DNA of 64,000 nucleotides from JACPHD01 sp964431805 (lineage in GTDB: Bacteria > Patescibacteriota > Patescibacteriia > Patescibacteriales > GWC2-42-12). Numbering within the stretch: the stretch's first letter is position 1; each line of letters opens with the position of its first letter. Shown here one piece after another: positions 1-7,690 of the stretch. Where the stretch lies: contig CAYSKV010000003.1 in NCBI GenBank assembly GCA_964431805.1, positions 57,315 through 121,314 of the forward strand, written 5' to 3'. The notes under the pieces are model-generated. The model was not told the DNA's origin, ran no database searches, and saw only the letters and a program-made list of their open reading frames with translations. Made by a program: the position numbers and the translations under genes.

Positions 1-1
1 A

Positions 2-475
2 ATGGCATTAAGTTTTGATGGCGTTACGGTTAAAGAAAATTTAGATAGCTTAAGCGGTGTAATTGGCGAAAAATTAGATATAAAAAGATATGAGATGCTT
101 AAGTCGGCCGGAACGGTAGCGGCTTATTCCCATATGGCTGGTAGAATTGGCGTACTAGTAGCTTTAGATAAAGAAGGCCAAAGCGATATCGCTTATGATG
201 TTGCGATGCAAATTGCCGCCGCTAACCCAAGATATCTTAATCCTGAAGATGTTGCGGCTGATGAGCTTAACAAAGAAAAAGAAATTTATCGCGAGCAACT
301 TCTTAAAGAAGGTAAGCCGGAAAACATGATTGATAAAATTATGGAAGGCAAACTAGCTAAATTTTATGGAGAAATTTGTTTAGTTAAACAGGAATATATA
401 AAAGATGATAGTAAAAAAATTGAAGATATTTTAGGCGATGTAAAAGTAGAGAAATTTATTAGATACAGCTTATAA
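2..475 (+). CDS. tsf: Elongation factor Ts, C-terminal part (5' end outside window)
   Basis: EF-Ts is the guanine-nucleotide exchange factor that recycles EF-Tu in the cytoplasm. The 157 visible residues match the core and C-terminal dimerisation part of the family: the stretch around residues 43-60 (SHMAGRIGVLVAL) is the typical EF-Ts core motif, and it is followed by the AANPRYLNPEDV segment. The N-terminal UBA-like domain that contacts EF-Tu is missing because the window starts inside the gene, so the ATG at position 2 is probably an internal methionine. The gene ends with TAA and is followed 8 bases later by the RicT gene on the same strand. Confidence 0.93.
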   Translation: MALSFDGVTVKENLDSLSGVIGEKLDIKRYEMLKSAGTVAAYSHMAGRIGVLVALDKEGQSDIAYDVAMQIAAANPRYLNPEDVAADELNKEKEIYREQLLKEGKPENMIDKIMEGKLAKFYGEICLVKQEYIKDDSKKIEDILGDVKVEKFIRYSL

Positions 476-483
476 ATTTATAT

Positions 484-1317
484 ATGCGCGTAGTTCAAGT
501 ACAATTTACTTCTTGGGATAAAAAGTATAATTTTGACGCGGACGAAATTGACGTTAAGATAGGCGATCAAGTTATTGTAAAAACTGAACTAGGCGTTGAG
601 CTCGGTAAAGTAGTCGGTTTTCAAGATTTATCAGATGTAAAAACCAAGCCCGAAGTTGAAGGCGAGAAATCTATTGTAGAGATAAAAAAGATTATTAGAA
701 AAGCGGAGCTAGCTGATTTAAAAAAATTGCCTGATGAAAAACAGATAAAAAAAGATTTTGTTTTCTGCAAAAAAATTATAGACAAATATCAATTACCAAT
801 GAAGTTGGTTGATGTGCATTATTCTTTTGATGACACTAGAATAACTTTTCCTTTTATCGCTGATTCAAGAATTGATTTTAGAGAATTAGTAAAAGATTTA
901 ACTAAGCATTTTAACCGTAGCATTAGATTGCAGCAAATTGGTATTCGCGATGAAGCTAAATTTTGCGGTGATTTCGGACATTGCGGTCGCTCTTTATGTT
1001 GTTCTCGTTTTTTAGGCGATCTTAATTCCATAACTTCAGAAATGGCTGAGCTTCAGCAATGTGTGCATCGTGGTTCAGAAAGAATTTCTGGTATTTGCGG
1101 CCGTTTAATGTGTTGTTTATCCTACGAAGAAGATGGTTATAAAAAGCTAGCGGAAAATTTACCGTCGGTTGATAGCCAAGTTAAAGTTGAAGGCAGAAAA
1201 GGCCGAGTTTTAGCGCGCTATATTTTAAAGCAGACAGTAAAAGTTTTATTAGATGAAGGCAACGGTGAGGCCAGCGGCGTGGTAGAGGTGGAAGTAGATA
1301 AAGTAAAAAAAATATAA
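484..1317 (+). CDS. ricT: PSP1-domain protein RicT/YaaT
   Basis: This 277-residue protein is a PSP1-domain protein. In Bacillus subtilis the homologue RicT (YaaT) works with RicA and RicF in an Fe-S complex that affects RNase Y-dependent RNA maturation. The diagnostic part is the cysteine-rich centre: Cys161, Cys167, Cys172-173, Cys205 and Cys210-211, in the family contexts CGDFGHCGRSLCCSRFLGD and ISGICGRLMCCLSYEE. Length is normal. It starts 8 bases after tsf, so co-transcription is likely. The RicA and RicF partners are not in the window, so whether the full complex exists here is unknown. Confidence 0.88.
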   Translation: MRVVQVQFTSWDKKYNFDADEIDVKIGDQVIVKTELGVELGKVVGFQDLSDVKTKPEVEGEKSIVEIKKIIRKAELADLKKLPDEKQIKKDFVFCKKIIDKYQLPMKLVDVHYSFDDTRITFPFIADSRIDFRELVKDLTKHFNRSIRLQQIGIRDEAKFCGDFGHCGRSLCCSRFLGDLNSITSEMAELQQCVHRGSERISGICGRLMCCLSYEEDGYKKLAENLPSVDSQVKVEGRKGRVLARYILKQTVKVLLDEGNGEASGVVEVEVDKVKKI

Positions 1318-1338
1318 AGTAAAAAATAATAAGACAAG

Positions 1339-1360
1339 AACAGCCGAAAGGCTGTTTTTT
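1339..1360 (+). terminator. Rho-independent terminator after ricT
   Basis: A 7-bp stem (AACAGCC/GGCTGTT) closes a GAAA tetraloop and is followed by a run of T. It lies about 20 bases after the ricT stop codon and ends the tsf-ricT transcript. Confidence 0.9.
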
Positions 1361-1363
1361 GTT

Positions 1364-1601
1364 ATTCCCGCGAAAGCGAGAATCCAGGTTTCGGCGGAAT
1401 GAATGTGATTTTATCTTTTTGTTTATTAATTATTCAAACATTGTAGTATACCGTTTCTAAATCGAAGTGTTCGTGTCGCTCCGCTAGGGGTTACTTTCTT
1501 ATAATTGAGAAAGTAACCAAAGAACTTTTGGGGTGCCTCAATGCGCTATAGCATTGATTAATCTTCGTTCTGTAAGCAATGGCGCTTATTCGTCACCCCA
1601 A
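1364..1601. repeat. Repeat-bearing spacer with three inverted repeats, no gene
   Basis: This spacer holds three structured pieces. At 1364-1387 is a short palindrome (ATTCCCGCGAAAGCGAGAAT) that resembles a common intergenic repeat core of many bacterial genomes. At 1489-1499 and 1508-1518 an 11-bp perfect inverted repeat (GGTTACTTTCT/AGAAAGTAACC) forms a hairpin. At 1528-1535 and 1594-1601 an 8-bp inverted repeat (TTGGGGTG/CACCCCAA) encloses about 58 bases. No reading frame here looks real. The piece is richer in G+C than its surroundings and looks like decayed repeat or mobile DNA. From 1602 to 1778 I see only AT-rich DNA, with a possible -10 box (TATAAT) at 1746-1751. Confidence 0.55.
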
Positions 1602-1778
1602 ACCCCATATGATTTTTAAATATTTTTATTGTTAGCGGTAAAATGTTATTATATCAATTTTGGTAGTTATAAAAATATATGAAAATTGGGTTAATAGTAA
1701 TTGATTAATTTTTGCTATTTTTATGATTTTATGGTATTTTTTGTGTATAATTTCTAATTTAATTAAATAATTAATATT

Positions 1779-2126
1779 ATGAGTTTATTTAATTTTTTAA
1801 AGAAGCAATCTCAACCAAAATCTCCGTTAGAAAAATTTAAGGAAATAAAAACATATGTAAGAGAAAAGACGAAATCTCTCATGAATAATGATTTTGAAGG
1901 TATGAAGCCTGAAGAAGTGTCCAATAAGATATTGTATCAAACAATTGATCAAGAGCAGAAAAAAAAGTTGAGTTATGAGGAATATGTAAAATTAGATAAA
2001 GCTAACGAAATAAAACATGTCCTAGATGCACTTAGAGAGGAAGCGGCAAACGGGCGTATAAGCGAGGTCGAAATTCAAGAAATTTTTGATTCAAAAGAAT
2101 TTAAAGATTATACTGCCGTAAAATAA
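1779..2126 (+). CDS. Small hypothetical protein
   Basis: A 115-residue, highly charged and probably all-helical cytoplasmic protein that I do not recognise. It starts with SLFNFLKKQ and is rich in Lys and Glu. There is no signal peptide, membrane segment or cysteine motif. A TATAAT box lies 27 bases upstream of the ATG, and there is no obvious ribosome binding site. It stands alone between a repeat-rich spacer and a candidate RNA gene. Coding status is supported by length, a normal AT-rich codon pattern and a clean start and stop, but not by homology. Confidence 0.6.
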   Translation: MSLFNFLKKQSQPKSPLEKFKEIKTYVREKTKSLMNNDFEGMKPEEVSNKILYQTIDQEQKKKLSYEEYVKLDKANEIKHVLDALREEAANGRISEVEIQEIFDSKEFKDYTAVK

Positions 2127-2141
2127 ATATGAAAAAGGTGA

Positions 2142-2169
2142 TTGACTTAATAATTATTGAGTGTAAAAT
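2142..2169 (+). promoter_or_regulatory. Promoter for candidate RNA
   Basis: A sigma70-type promoter: TTGACT at 2142-2147, a 16-base spacer and TAAAAT at 2164-2169. No protein gene starts close downstream. The next recognisable object is a structured stretch that ends in a terminator. Confidence 0.6.
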
Positions 2170-2175
2170 ATTATT

Positions 2176-2378
2176 ACCCTTTAAAGGGTTTTAAATAACT
2201 AATTCATAATTATTATGAAAAAGTTTAAAAAAATCCCGTTGGGTAAGTTTTGATGAGTAATTATCAAACTTGCCCTTTGGTTGGTTGGCGTAATAGTCAG
2301 CGATTTTATTTGAGATCATATCAATTGGTAAAATCACCAACGGGCTAGAATTAAGCGGTATTAAAACCGCTTTTTTCT
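2176..2378 (+). ncRNA. Candidate structured RNA, about 200 nt, unknown family
   Basis: The stretch from the predicted start near 2176 to the terminator at 2353-2376 has no convincing protein frame but is strongly structured. CCCGTTGG (2235-2242) can pair perfectly with CCAACGGG (2337-2344), closing a domain of about 100 bases. Inside it, 2243-2254 pairs with 2263-2273 to make a long hairpin with a TAATT-type loop. CCCTTTAAAGGG near the 5' end is self-complementary. With its own promoter and terminator this could be an independent small RNA. It could also be a long leader of the GAPDH gene at 2537, read only when termination fails. I cannot match it to SRP RNA, tmRNA or a known riboswitch. Confidence 0.45.
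2353..2376 (+). terminator. Rho-independent terminator of candidate RNA
   Basis: AAGCGGT pairs with ACCGCTT around a short loop and is followed by six T residues. It separates the candidate RNA from the GAPDH gene. Confidence 0.8.
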
Positions 2379-2500
2379 ATTATTTATAAAATTATATTAT
2401 TTGTTAAGATAAACTTTAATTAAATATAAATCGCCTGAATGTTATCGTTTTTGGTATTCACTAAAGTTTTTGTTAGGGATTTTTAGTAATGGCGATTTTA

Positions 2501-2509
2501 TGCTATAAT
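2501..2509 (+). promoter_or_regulatory. Extended -10 promoter of gap
   Basis: TGCTATAAT is a perfect extended -10 element. The predicted start is near 2516, about 20 bases before the GAPDH ATG. A second TATAAT lies at 2515-2520. No good -35 box is seen, as expected for extended -10 promoters. Upstream, ATCGCC (near 2430) and GGCGAT (2491-2496) form a spaced inverted repeat that could be an operator. Confidence 0.5.
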
Positions 2510-2536
2510 AATTTTATAATTTTTAAATAGAAAAAT

Positions 2537-3541
2537 ATGAACGTAGCCATAAATGGGTTCGGTCGTATTGGCCGGGCAGTTTTTAAATCTTTACTTAATA
2601 AAAAGGGGATTAATGTCGTTGCTATTAATGATTTAACCGACACTAAAACATTAGCGCAATTGCTTCAATATGATAGTTGTTATCGAGTCTATGGGAAAAA
2701 AGTTACGGCTCAAGCCGATAATTTAGTGGTGGCTGGTAAAAAATACAAAGTGTTAGCAGAAAAAGAGCCGGCTAAATTACCTTGGGGTAAAATGAAAGTA
2801 GATATCGTTTTAGAGTGCACCGGTAGATTTTTAGACATGGCAGGAGCCGGAGAACATATTAAAGCCGGAGCTAAAAAAGTTATAATTTCCGCGCCAGCCA
2901 AAGACGAAACTATAAAAAATATTGTGTTATCGGTTAATGAAAAAGATTTAAATAAAAATGATAAAATTATTTCCATGGCGTCTTGTACGACTAATTGCTT
3001 AGCGCCGGTAACTAAAATAATTTCTGATAACTTTGGCATTAAAAAAGCCGTTATGTCTACCATCCATTCTTATACGGCTGATCAGAATTTAGTTGACGGT
3101 CCGCATAAGGATTTACGTCGAGCGCGAGCAGCGGCTTTAAATATTGTGCCAACGACGACCGGCGCGGCTAAAGCAGCGGCTAAAACTATTCCGGCTTTAG
3201 TTGGAAAATTCGACGGTTTGTCGTTACGCGTACCGACTCCAGTCGTGTCCTTGTGCGATGCGGTTTATATTACGGAAAAGTTTGTAACAGCGGAAGCTGT
3301 AAATAAAATTATTAAACAGGCCGCCGCTAAAAATTATAAAGGTTATGTGGCGGTAACGGAAGAACCTTTAGTGTCATCGGATTTTATTGGTAATTCGTCT
3401 AGCGCGATTGTGGATTTGCCTTTGACTAAAGTTATCGGCGGCGATATGCTAAAAATTATTTCTTGGTATGACAATGAATGGGGCTATTCATGCCGCTTGG
3501 CGGATTTATGCGAATATATTAATAAGAAGAAATTATTGTAA
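2537..3541 (+). CDS. gap: Glyceraldehyde-3-phosphate dehydrogenase
   Basis: A glycolytic enzyme that oxidises glyceraldehyde 3-phosphate to 1,3-bisphosphoglycerate with NAD. The 334 residues are full length. The N-terminal Rossmann motif is VAINGFGRIGR (residues 3-13), and the catalytic cysteine is Cys150 in SMASCTTNCLAP with its partner His177. The C-terminal WYDNEWGYSCR segment is also typical. It has its own extended -10 promoter and is followed after 9 bases by the hydrogenase operon. The NADH it makes is a natural substrate for the NuoF-like subunit next door. Confidence 0.97.
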   Translation: MNVAINGFGRIGRAVFKSLLNKKGINVVAINDLTDTKTLAQLLQYDSCYRVYGKKVTAQADNLVVAGKKYKVLAEKEPAKLPWGKMKVDIVLECTGRFLDMAGAGEHIKAGAKKVIISAPAKDETIKNIVLSVNEKDLNKNDKIISMASCTTNCLAPVTKIISDNFGIKKAVMSTIHSYTADQNLVDGPHKDLRRARAAALNIVPTTTGAAKAAAKTIPALVGKFDGLSLRVPTPVVSLCDAVYITEKFVTAEAVNKIIKQAAAKNYKGYVAVTEEPLVSSDFIGNSSSAIVDLPLTKVIGGDMLKIISWYDNEWGYSCRLADLCEYINKKKLL

Positions 3542-3550
3542 TTGTTACTT

Positions 3551-4558
3551 ATGGACATCTTATCTAAAATAAAACAAGCTAATTTAGTTGGGCGTGGTGG
3601 TGCCGGTTTTCCTGTTGAAAAAAAATGGGCTGCGGTTAAAGATGCTATTGGCGAAAAAAAATATATAGTTTGCAATGCTTCCGAAGGCGAACCAGGCGTT
3701 TTAAAAGACGGCTATCTTTTAGAGCATCGCGCTGATAAAGTTATAGACGGCATGAAAATAGCTATTGATTTTTTGCAAGCTGAAAAAGCTTATTTATTTT
3801 TAAATCATGCTTATTATAAGAAATTAAATAAAAAATTAGCCATTTTAACTAAAGATTCTAAAATTGAAATATTCGCTAAACCGATTAACGCCGGCTACAT
3901 CGGCGGGGAAGAAAGCGCGATTTTAAATGCAATTGAAGGAAAAAGGATTGAACCGAGATTAAAGCCGCCATTTCCCACGACCTTTGGCTTATGGGGCTAT
4001 CCAACTTTAATTAATAATGTTGAAACTTTTTACAATGTAAGTTTGGTGGCGGTCGATCAATATACAAAAAAAAGATTTTATACCATAACCGGCGATTGTC
4101 CTAACGAGGGAGTTTATGAGTTACCTGATGATTTAACAATTGAAAAAGTGCTTGAGCAAACTAAAAATTATCCTAATTTTTCTTTTTTTGTTCAGGTCGG
4201 TGGCGGAGCCTCGGGCGAAGTTTTAAATAGCTCTCATTTAAAAAAACAAGTTAGCGGAGCCGGTTCAATCGCAATTTATAGTTTAACTAAAAATAATTTT
4301 AAAAAAGTTATAAAAAATTGGCTTGATTTTTTTGCGAGCGAATCATGCGGCCAATGCACGACTTGTCGTGAAGGCGTTTTTAGACTTAAGGAAATATTTA
4401 GCCAAGAAGAAATTGATTGGGCATTATTTAATGATTTGCTTAGCAATTTGCGGGATACTTCGTTTTGTGCTTTAGGCGGTGCAGTACCTTTGCCGATAAA
4501 TAGTTTTATAAAGAATGTTTACCCAAACTTGAAAATAAAATATGAACAAAAAAATTAA
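3551..4558 (+). CDS. NuoF/HydB-like NADH-binding flavoprotein subunit of hydrogenase
   Basis: A 335-residue protein of the NADH-dehydrogenase 51-kDa family. It should bind NADH and FMN and pass electrons to the hydrogenase subunit encoded next. GRGGAGFP at residues 14-21 is the nucleotide/FMN-binding start of the family fold. The C-terminal part carries the 4Fe-4S motif ESCGQCTTCREG with a later cysteine in TSFCALGG. It is shorter than usual: the N-terminal extension of NuoF and the extra thioredoxin-like and ferredoxin domains of classical HydB are absent. I start at the ATG at 3551, because a TTG nine bases earlier adds only three residues. Its end overlaps the next gene by 17 bases. Confidence 0.9.
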   Translation: MDILSKIKQANLVGRGGAGFPVEKKWAAVKDAIGEKKYIVCNASEGEPGVLKDGYLLEHRADKVIDGMKIAIDFLQAEKAYLFLNHAYYKKLNKKLAILTKDSKIEIFAKPINAGYIGGEESAILNAIEGKRIEPRLKPPFPTTFGLWGYPTLINNVETFYNVSLVAVDQYTKKRFYTITGDCPNEGVYELPDDLTIEKVLEQTKNYPNFSFFVQVGGGASGEVLNSSHLKKQVSGAGSIAIYSLTKNNFKKVIKNWLDFFASESCGQCTTCREGVFRLKEIFSQEEIDWALFNDLLSNLRDTSFCALGGAVPLPINSFIKNVYPNLKIKYEQKN

Positions 4559-6314
4559 AATAAAATTAAACGGCAAAGAAATTATTTGTTCCGAAGGAAT
4601 TACTATTATGCAGGCAGCGGCGGAAAATGGTATTGATATACCAAGTTTATGCCAGCATGATGATTTTCCGGCTAAAGCTAATTGCCGTGTTTGTGTGGTA
4701 GAAATTGTTGGTCGCAAGGGCTTACATACTTCTTGCTCAACTAAAGTTGAAGATGGCATGGAGATTATTACAGATAGCGAGCAGGTAAAACGATCAAGAA
4801 ATTTAAACATTGAATTAATATTTGCCGAACATATTGAAAAGTGCCCGGATTGCACTCAGCGTTTTAACTGCAGATTATTAGAGTTAGCTGATAAATATAA
4901 AATAGAAATTACTCGTTTTAAAGATAGGAAGGGCGCGAGAAAAACTTATAAATTTGCCAATGCCGTAGAAATAGATGGAACACAATGTATTGATTGCCGC
5001 AATTGTTTAGATGCCTGCAACAAAATGCAAAAAATAAATTATTTAACTTTAAAAGGTAAGGGCATAAATCAGGAAATTGTGCCGGTTACTGAAAAAAATA
5101 GTTTTTCTTTTCACAAAAAATCCGATAAGGTAGATTGCATTTATTGCGGACAGTGCACAGTGCATTGCCCGGTGAACGCGGCGCAGGAGCAAGCTCAGTG
5201 GCAATTAGTTGAAAGAGCGTTAAAGAATAAATCTAAAACCATAGTAGCGCAGTTCGCGCCTTCAGTTAGAGTAAGTATTGGCGAAGAATTCGGCGCGCCT
5301 CATGGTAAAATAATGTCCGGACAAATCGTCGCGGCGTTAAAAAAATTAGGCTTTAATTATGTTTTTGATGTAAATTTTAGTTCGGATATTACTACTATAG
5401 TTGAAGCTGAAGAACTTTTAGAAAGAGTTAAGCATGGCGGTGCTATGCCCATGTTTACTTCCTGCTGTCCGGCCTGGATTAAATATATTGAATTTTATCG
5501 ACCGGATTTAATACCTAATATTACGACTTCAAGAAGTCCGCAAATTCATAGCGCCGGAATTATAAAAACTTATTGGGCGGAAAAGATGGAAAAAAATCCT
5601 AAAGATATTGTCGTTGTATCGGTTATGCCGTGTACGGCTAAGAAATTTGAAGCTGATCGTCCCGAGTTGAAAGTTAAAGGAGTTTTGCCTATAGATTATG
5701 TAATTACAACGCGCGAATTGGCCTGGCTAATTAAGAAAAATAAAATAAATTTTTTAAATTTAAATTCAGAATCGGCCGATAGTCCTTTAGGTGAAGCTAG
5801 CGGAGCAGCCGCGATTTATGGCGCTTCGGGCGGAGTTATGGAATCGGCCTTAAGAACCGCTCAATATTTAATGTTAACGGCGCAAGATACGGTTTGCCGT
5901 GATTTAAATAAAGAAAATAAAACTACAGATTGTAATTTAAATATTGAATTTGAAAATGTACGCGGACTTAGGGGGGTAAAAAAAGCGGATATTAAAATAG
6001 GCGATCAGAAAGTCAGAGTAGGCGTAGTCAACGGCATTGGTAATATCGGTCCGGTATTGGATAATTTACATGATTATGATTATATTGAAGTAATGGCTTG
6101 CCCCGGCGGTTGCATCGGCGGCGGCGGTCAGCCCATACCTACTACCCCGGCGATTAGGCAGAAAAGGCTAGAGGCTTTATATAAAATTGATAAAAATGAT
6201 AAAATTAGGCAAGCGCATGATAATAAAACAGCAATTGAAGTTTTGGCCTGGCTTAAAGAAAAAGGTAAATTAGAACATGGAGTTTTACATACTAACTACA
6301 AAAAGAAAAAATAA
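4542..6314 (+). CDS. hydA: [FeFe]-hydrogenase catalytic subunit (HydA, NuoG-like N-terminus)
   Basis: A 590-residue group A [FeFe]-hydrogenase, making or using H2. Cofactor motifs appear in order: a plant-type 2Fe-2S domain (Cys37, 48, 51, 65), the His-Cys3 cluster (His97, Cys101, 104, 110), two 4Fe-4S clusters (Cys149/152/155/159 and Cys199/202/205/209), then the three H-cluster signatures TSCCPAW (306-312), MPCTAKKFE (362-370) and EVMACPGGCIGGGGQP (516-531). All catalytic cysteines are present. A short small-subunit-like tail follows. The gene overlaps the NuoF-like gene by 17 bases, so the two products very likely form one complex. The HydE, HydF and HydG maturases needed to build the H-cluster are not in the window. 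Confidence 0.97.
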   Translation: MNKKIKIKLNGKEIICSEGITIMQAAAENGIDIPSLCQHDDFPAKANCRVCVVEIVGRKGLHTSCSTKVEDGMEIITDSEQVKRSRNLNIELIFAEHIEKCPDCTQRFNCRLLELADKYKIEITRFKDRKGARKTYKFANAVEIDGTQCIDCRNCLDACNKMQKINYLTLKGKGINQEIVPVTEKNSFSFHKKSDKVDCIYCGQCTVHCPVNAAQEQAQWQLVERALKNKSKTIVAQFAPSVRVSIGEEFGAPHGKIMSGQIVAALKKLGFNYVFDVNFSSDITTIVEAEELLERVKHGGAMPMFTSCCPAWIKYIEFYRPDLIPNITTSRSPQIHSAGIIKTYWAEKMEKNPKDIVVVSVMPCTAKKFEADRPELKVKGVLPIDYVITTRELAWLIKKNKINFLNLNSESADSPLGEASGAAAIYGASGGVMESALRTAQYLMLTAQDTVCRDLNKENKTTDCNLNIEFENVRGLRGVKKADIKIGDQKVRVGVVNGIGNIGPVLDNLHDYDYIEVMACPGGCIGGGGQPIPTTPAIRQKRLEALYKIDKNDKIRQAHDNKTAIEVLAWLKEKGKLEHGVLHTNYKKKK

Positions 6315-6326
6315 TTTAAAAACTAT

Positions 6327-6587
6327 ATGAATAAAACAATTTTAGCCACAATAAGTGTTCTAATTAAAGATCGACACAATCAATCGGCTACCGTCAACGA
6401 TCTTTTAACTAAAAATGGTAATTTAATCAGAACTAGATTGGGCGTAAACATTGAACCTAGATGCACGGCCGGTTGCATGGCTATTATGAGTTTAATAGTC
6501 GAGGGAACGGAAGTTGAAATCAACGGTTTAGTTGAAAAATTAAACAACTTGCCAGAAGTAAAAGCTTTTAAAACATTTTTAATTTAA
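6327..6587 (+). CDS. TM1266-like iron-only hydrogenase system regulator
   Basis: An 86-residue protein with the length and pattern of the TM1266-type small ACT-like proteins often annotated as iron-only hydrogenase system regulators. It has an N-terminal beta strand (ILATISVLIKDR), a helix, then RTRLGVNIEP and a hydrophobic strand before the final helix. The position, 12 bases after hydA, fits that family. The exact molecular role is not established for the family, so the function is taken from context. Confidence 0.65.
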   Translation: MNKTILATISVLIKDRHNQSATVNDLLTKNGNLIRTRLGVNIEPRCTAGCMAIMSLIVEGTEVEINGLVEKLNNLPEVKAFKTFLI

Positions 6588-6592
6588 AATTT

Positions 6593-6802
6593 ATGATAAA
6601 AATAGATTACGAAAAATGCTGTTGGAAAGACGGTAAATGTTCAAGTTGCTCTTGCTCAGGCGCTAAATGCGTTGGTTGCGCTGAAGCTTGCCCGACTCAA
6701 GCGATCACGCGTGGCAAGTTAGTTGAAATTAATCAAAATAAATGTCTTAATTGCGGCGCTTGTGTTGCTGCCTGTAAATATGGAGCAGTTTCGCTGGAAT
6801 AA
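6593..6802 (+). CDS. Small 2[4Fe-4S] ferredoxin, cysteine-rich
   Basis: A 69-residue ferredoxin with two cluster motifs. The C-terminal one is canonical (CLNCGACVAACKYG). The N-terminal one (CVGCAEACPTQ) is preceded by an unusual run of extra cysteines in residues 9-21 (CCWKDGKCSSCSC), so there are more than the eight ligands two clusters need. It sits five bases after the regulator gene. It is the natural soluble electron carrier for the hydrogenase, and it may stand in for the ferredoxin domain missing from the short NuoF-like subunit. Confidence 0.88.
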   Translation: MIKIDYEKCCWKDGKCSSCSCSGAKCVGCAEACPTQAITRGKLVEINQNKCLNCGACVAACKYGAVSLE

Positions 6803-6826
6803 TATTAATTTTCGAAGTAGTAACGT

Positions 6827-7363
6827 ATGCAAAATATAATTAAAGAACAAATTTTAGGTAGGGTTAATGTCCAAGCCCTGACTCAATTTATTGGTTTAGC
6901 CGGCATAGCTTTATTTCTGCCATTTTTTATTCATCTACAATGGATTAGCGGTCCGATAATTAATGCTATTTTAATTTTAATTTTATTTTTGTCAGGTATT
7001 AGAGCTGCTATGGTAGTAGCGCTAATACCAAGTTTAATGGCTTTATCTGGAGGATTGCTTCCAGCTGTTTTAGCGCCAGTCGTGCCTTTTATTATGATTA
7101 GTAATATGATTTTTGTTTTAACTATTGATTGGTTTTACAGTAAAACAAAAGATAGTAACAAGGGATATTGGCTAGGAGTTATAATGGCCGCGGTTGTTAA
7201 ATTTGCTTTTTTATATTTTAGCGTAAGTTGGATAACTAAATTATTAATTAAACAGGAATTGGCCGTAAAAGTGGCGCAGATGATGAGCTGGCCGCAATTT
7301 GCTACGGCGATTATAGGAGGTATGATTGCTTGGGTAATTTTAAAATGGCTGAAAAGATTTTAA
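6827..7363 (+). CDS. Hydrogenase-associated integral membrane protein
   Basis: A 178-residue protein with about five hydrophobic helices and a short basic C-terminus. The pattern (a GPIINAILIL helix, a SGIRAAMVVALIPSL helix and a PAVLAPVVPFIMISN helix) is like small membrane proteins that occur beside [FeFe]-hydrogenases in Patescibacteria-like genomes and are sometimes labelled iron hydrogenase, although they carry no metal-binding residues. It is the last gene of the hydrogenase operon. A role as membrane anchor or small-molecule carrier is possible but cannot be shown from the sequence. Confidence 0.7.
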   Translation: MQNIIKEQILGRVNVQALTQFIGLAGIALFLPFFIHLQWISGPIINAILILILFLSGIRAAMVVALIPSLMALSGGLLPAVLAPVVPFIMISNMIFVLTIDWFYSKTKDSNKGYWLGVIMAAVVKFAFLYFSVSWITKLLIKQELAVKVAQMMSWPQFATAIIGGMIAWVILKWLKRF

Positions 7364-7417
7364 GGGGAAAGTGGATAAATTGTGAGTTAATGGTTGAAAA
7401 GTAATATGTTTTACATC

Positions 7418-7446
7418 TTGACTTTTTGTAAATTTTGCTATATGAT
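7418..7446 (+). promoter_or_regulatory. Promoter of the 6S-like RNA
   Basis: TTGACT at 7418-7423, a 17-base spacer and TATGAT at 7441-7446. The predicted start is near 7453, right at the 5' strand of the rod-shaped RNA. Confidence 0.75.
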
Positions 7447-7447
7447 A

Positions 7448-7620
7448 TTGGCCTGAAGAGTAAGAAAATATTTTTGGCAGCTCTCTAAAAATTTGAGGAT
7501 AATATTAAATTTAACTACTGCGCATTAGCAGATAGATTAAATAACAAATTTGCAAACTATATAGTATTATTCTCTAGGATGAGTCAGCCAAGAATATGAT
7601 TACTACTCTTCGCCAAGATT
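7448..7620 (+). ncRNA. ssrS: Rod-shaped RNA, probable 6S (ssrS) RNA
   Basis: About 170 bases fold into one long interrupted rod. TTGGC...GAAGAG (7448-7460) pairs with CTCTTC...GCCAA (7606-7616). ATATTTTTGGC (7468-7478) pairs with GCCAAGAATAT (7587-7597, one wobble). GAGGATAATATTA (from 7495) pairs with the segment ending in ATTCTCT near 7575. A large, mostly single-stranded middle remains that contains a small CTGC/GCAG hairpin. A promoter lies just upstream, a strong terminator follows, and no protein frame is present. Length and shape fit 6S RNA, which mimics an open promoter and binds RNA polymerase. Sequence identity with known 6S RNAs was not tested. It could be another rod-like RNA. Confidence 0.5.
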
Positions 7621-7648
7621 AAACAATTAATATATGTTAATCTTTAAA

Positions 7649-7680
7649 AAATAACCCCAATTTTGTTGGGGTTATTTATT
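7649..7680 (+). terminator. Strong terminator after 6S-like RNA
   Basis: A 12-bp perfect stem (AAATAACCCCAA with TTGGGGTTATTT) and a 5-base loop. The A-run before and T-rich run after suggest action in both directions. Confidence 0.85.
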
Positions 7681-7690
7681 TTAGTTGATT

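Noticed and set aside
2176..2378. SRP RNA or tmRNA
   Set aside because: The conserved SRP domain IV loop (a GGAAGCAGC-type core) and the tmRNA tag frame and tRNA-like ends are not present.
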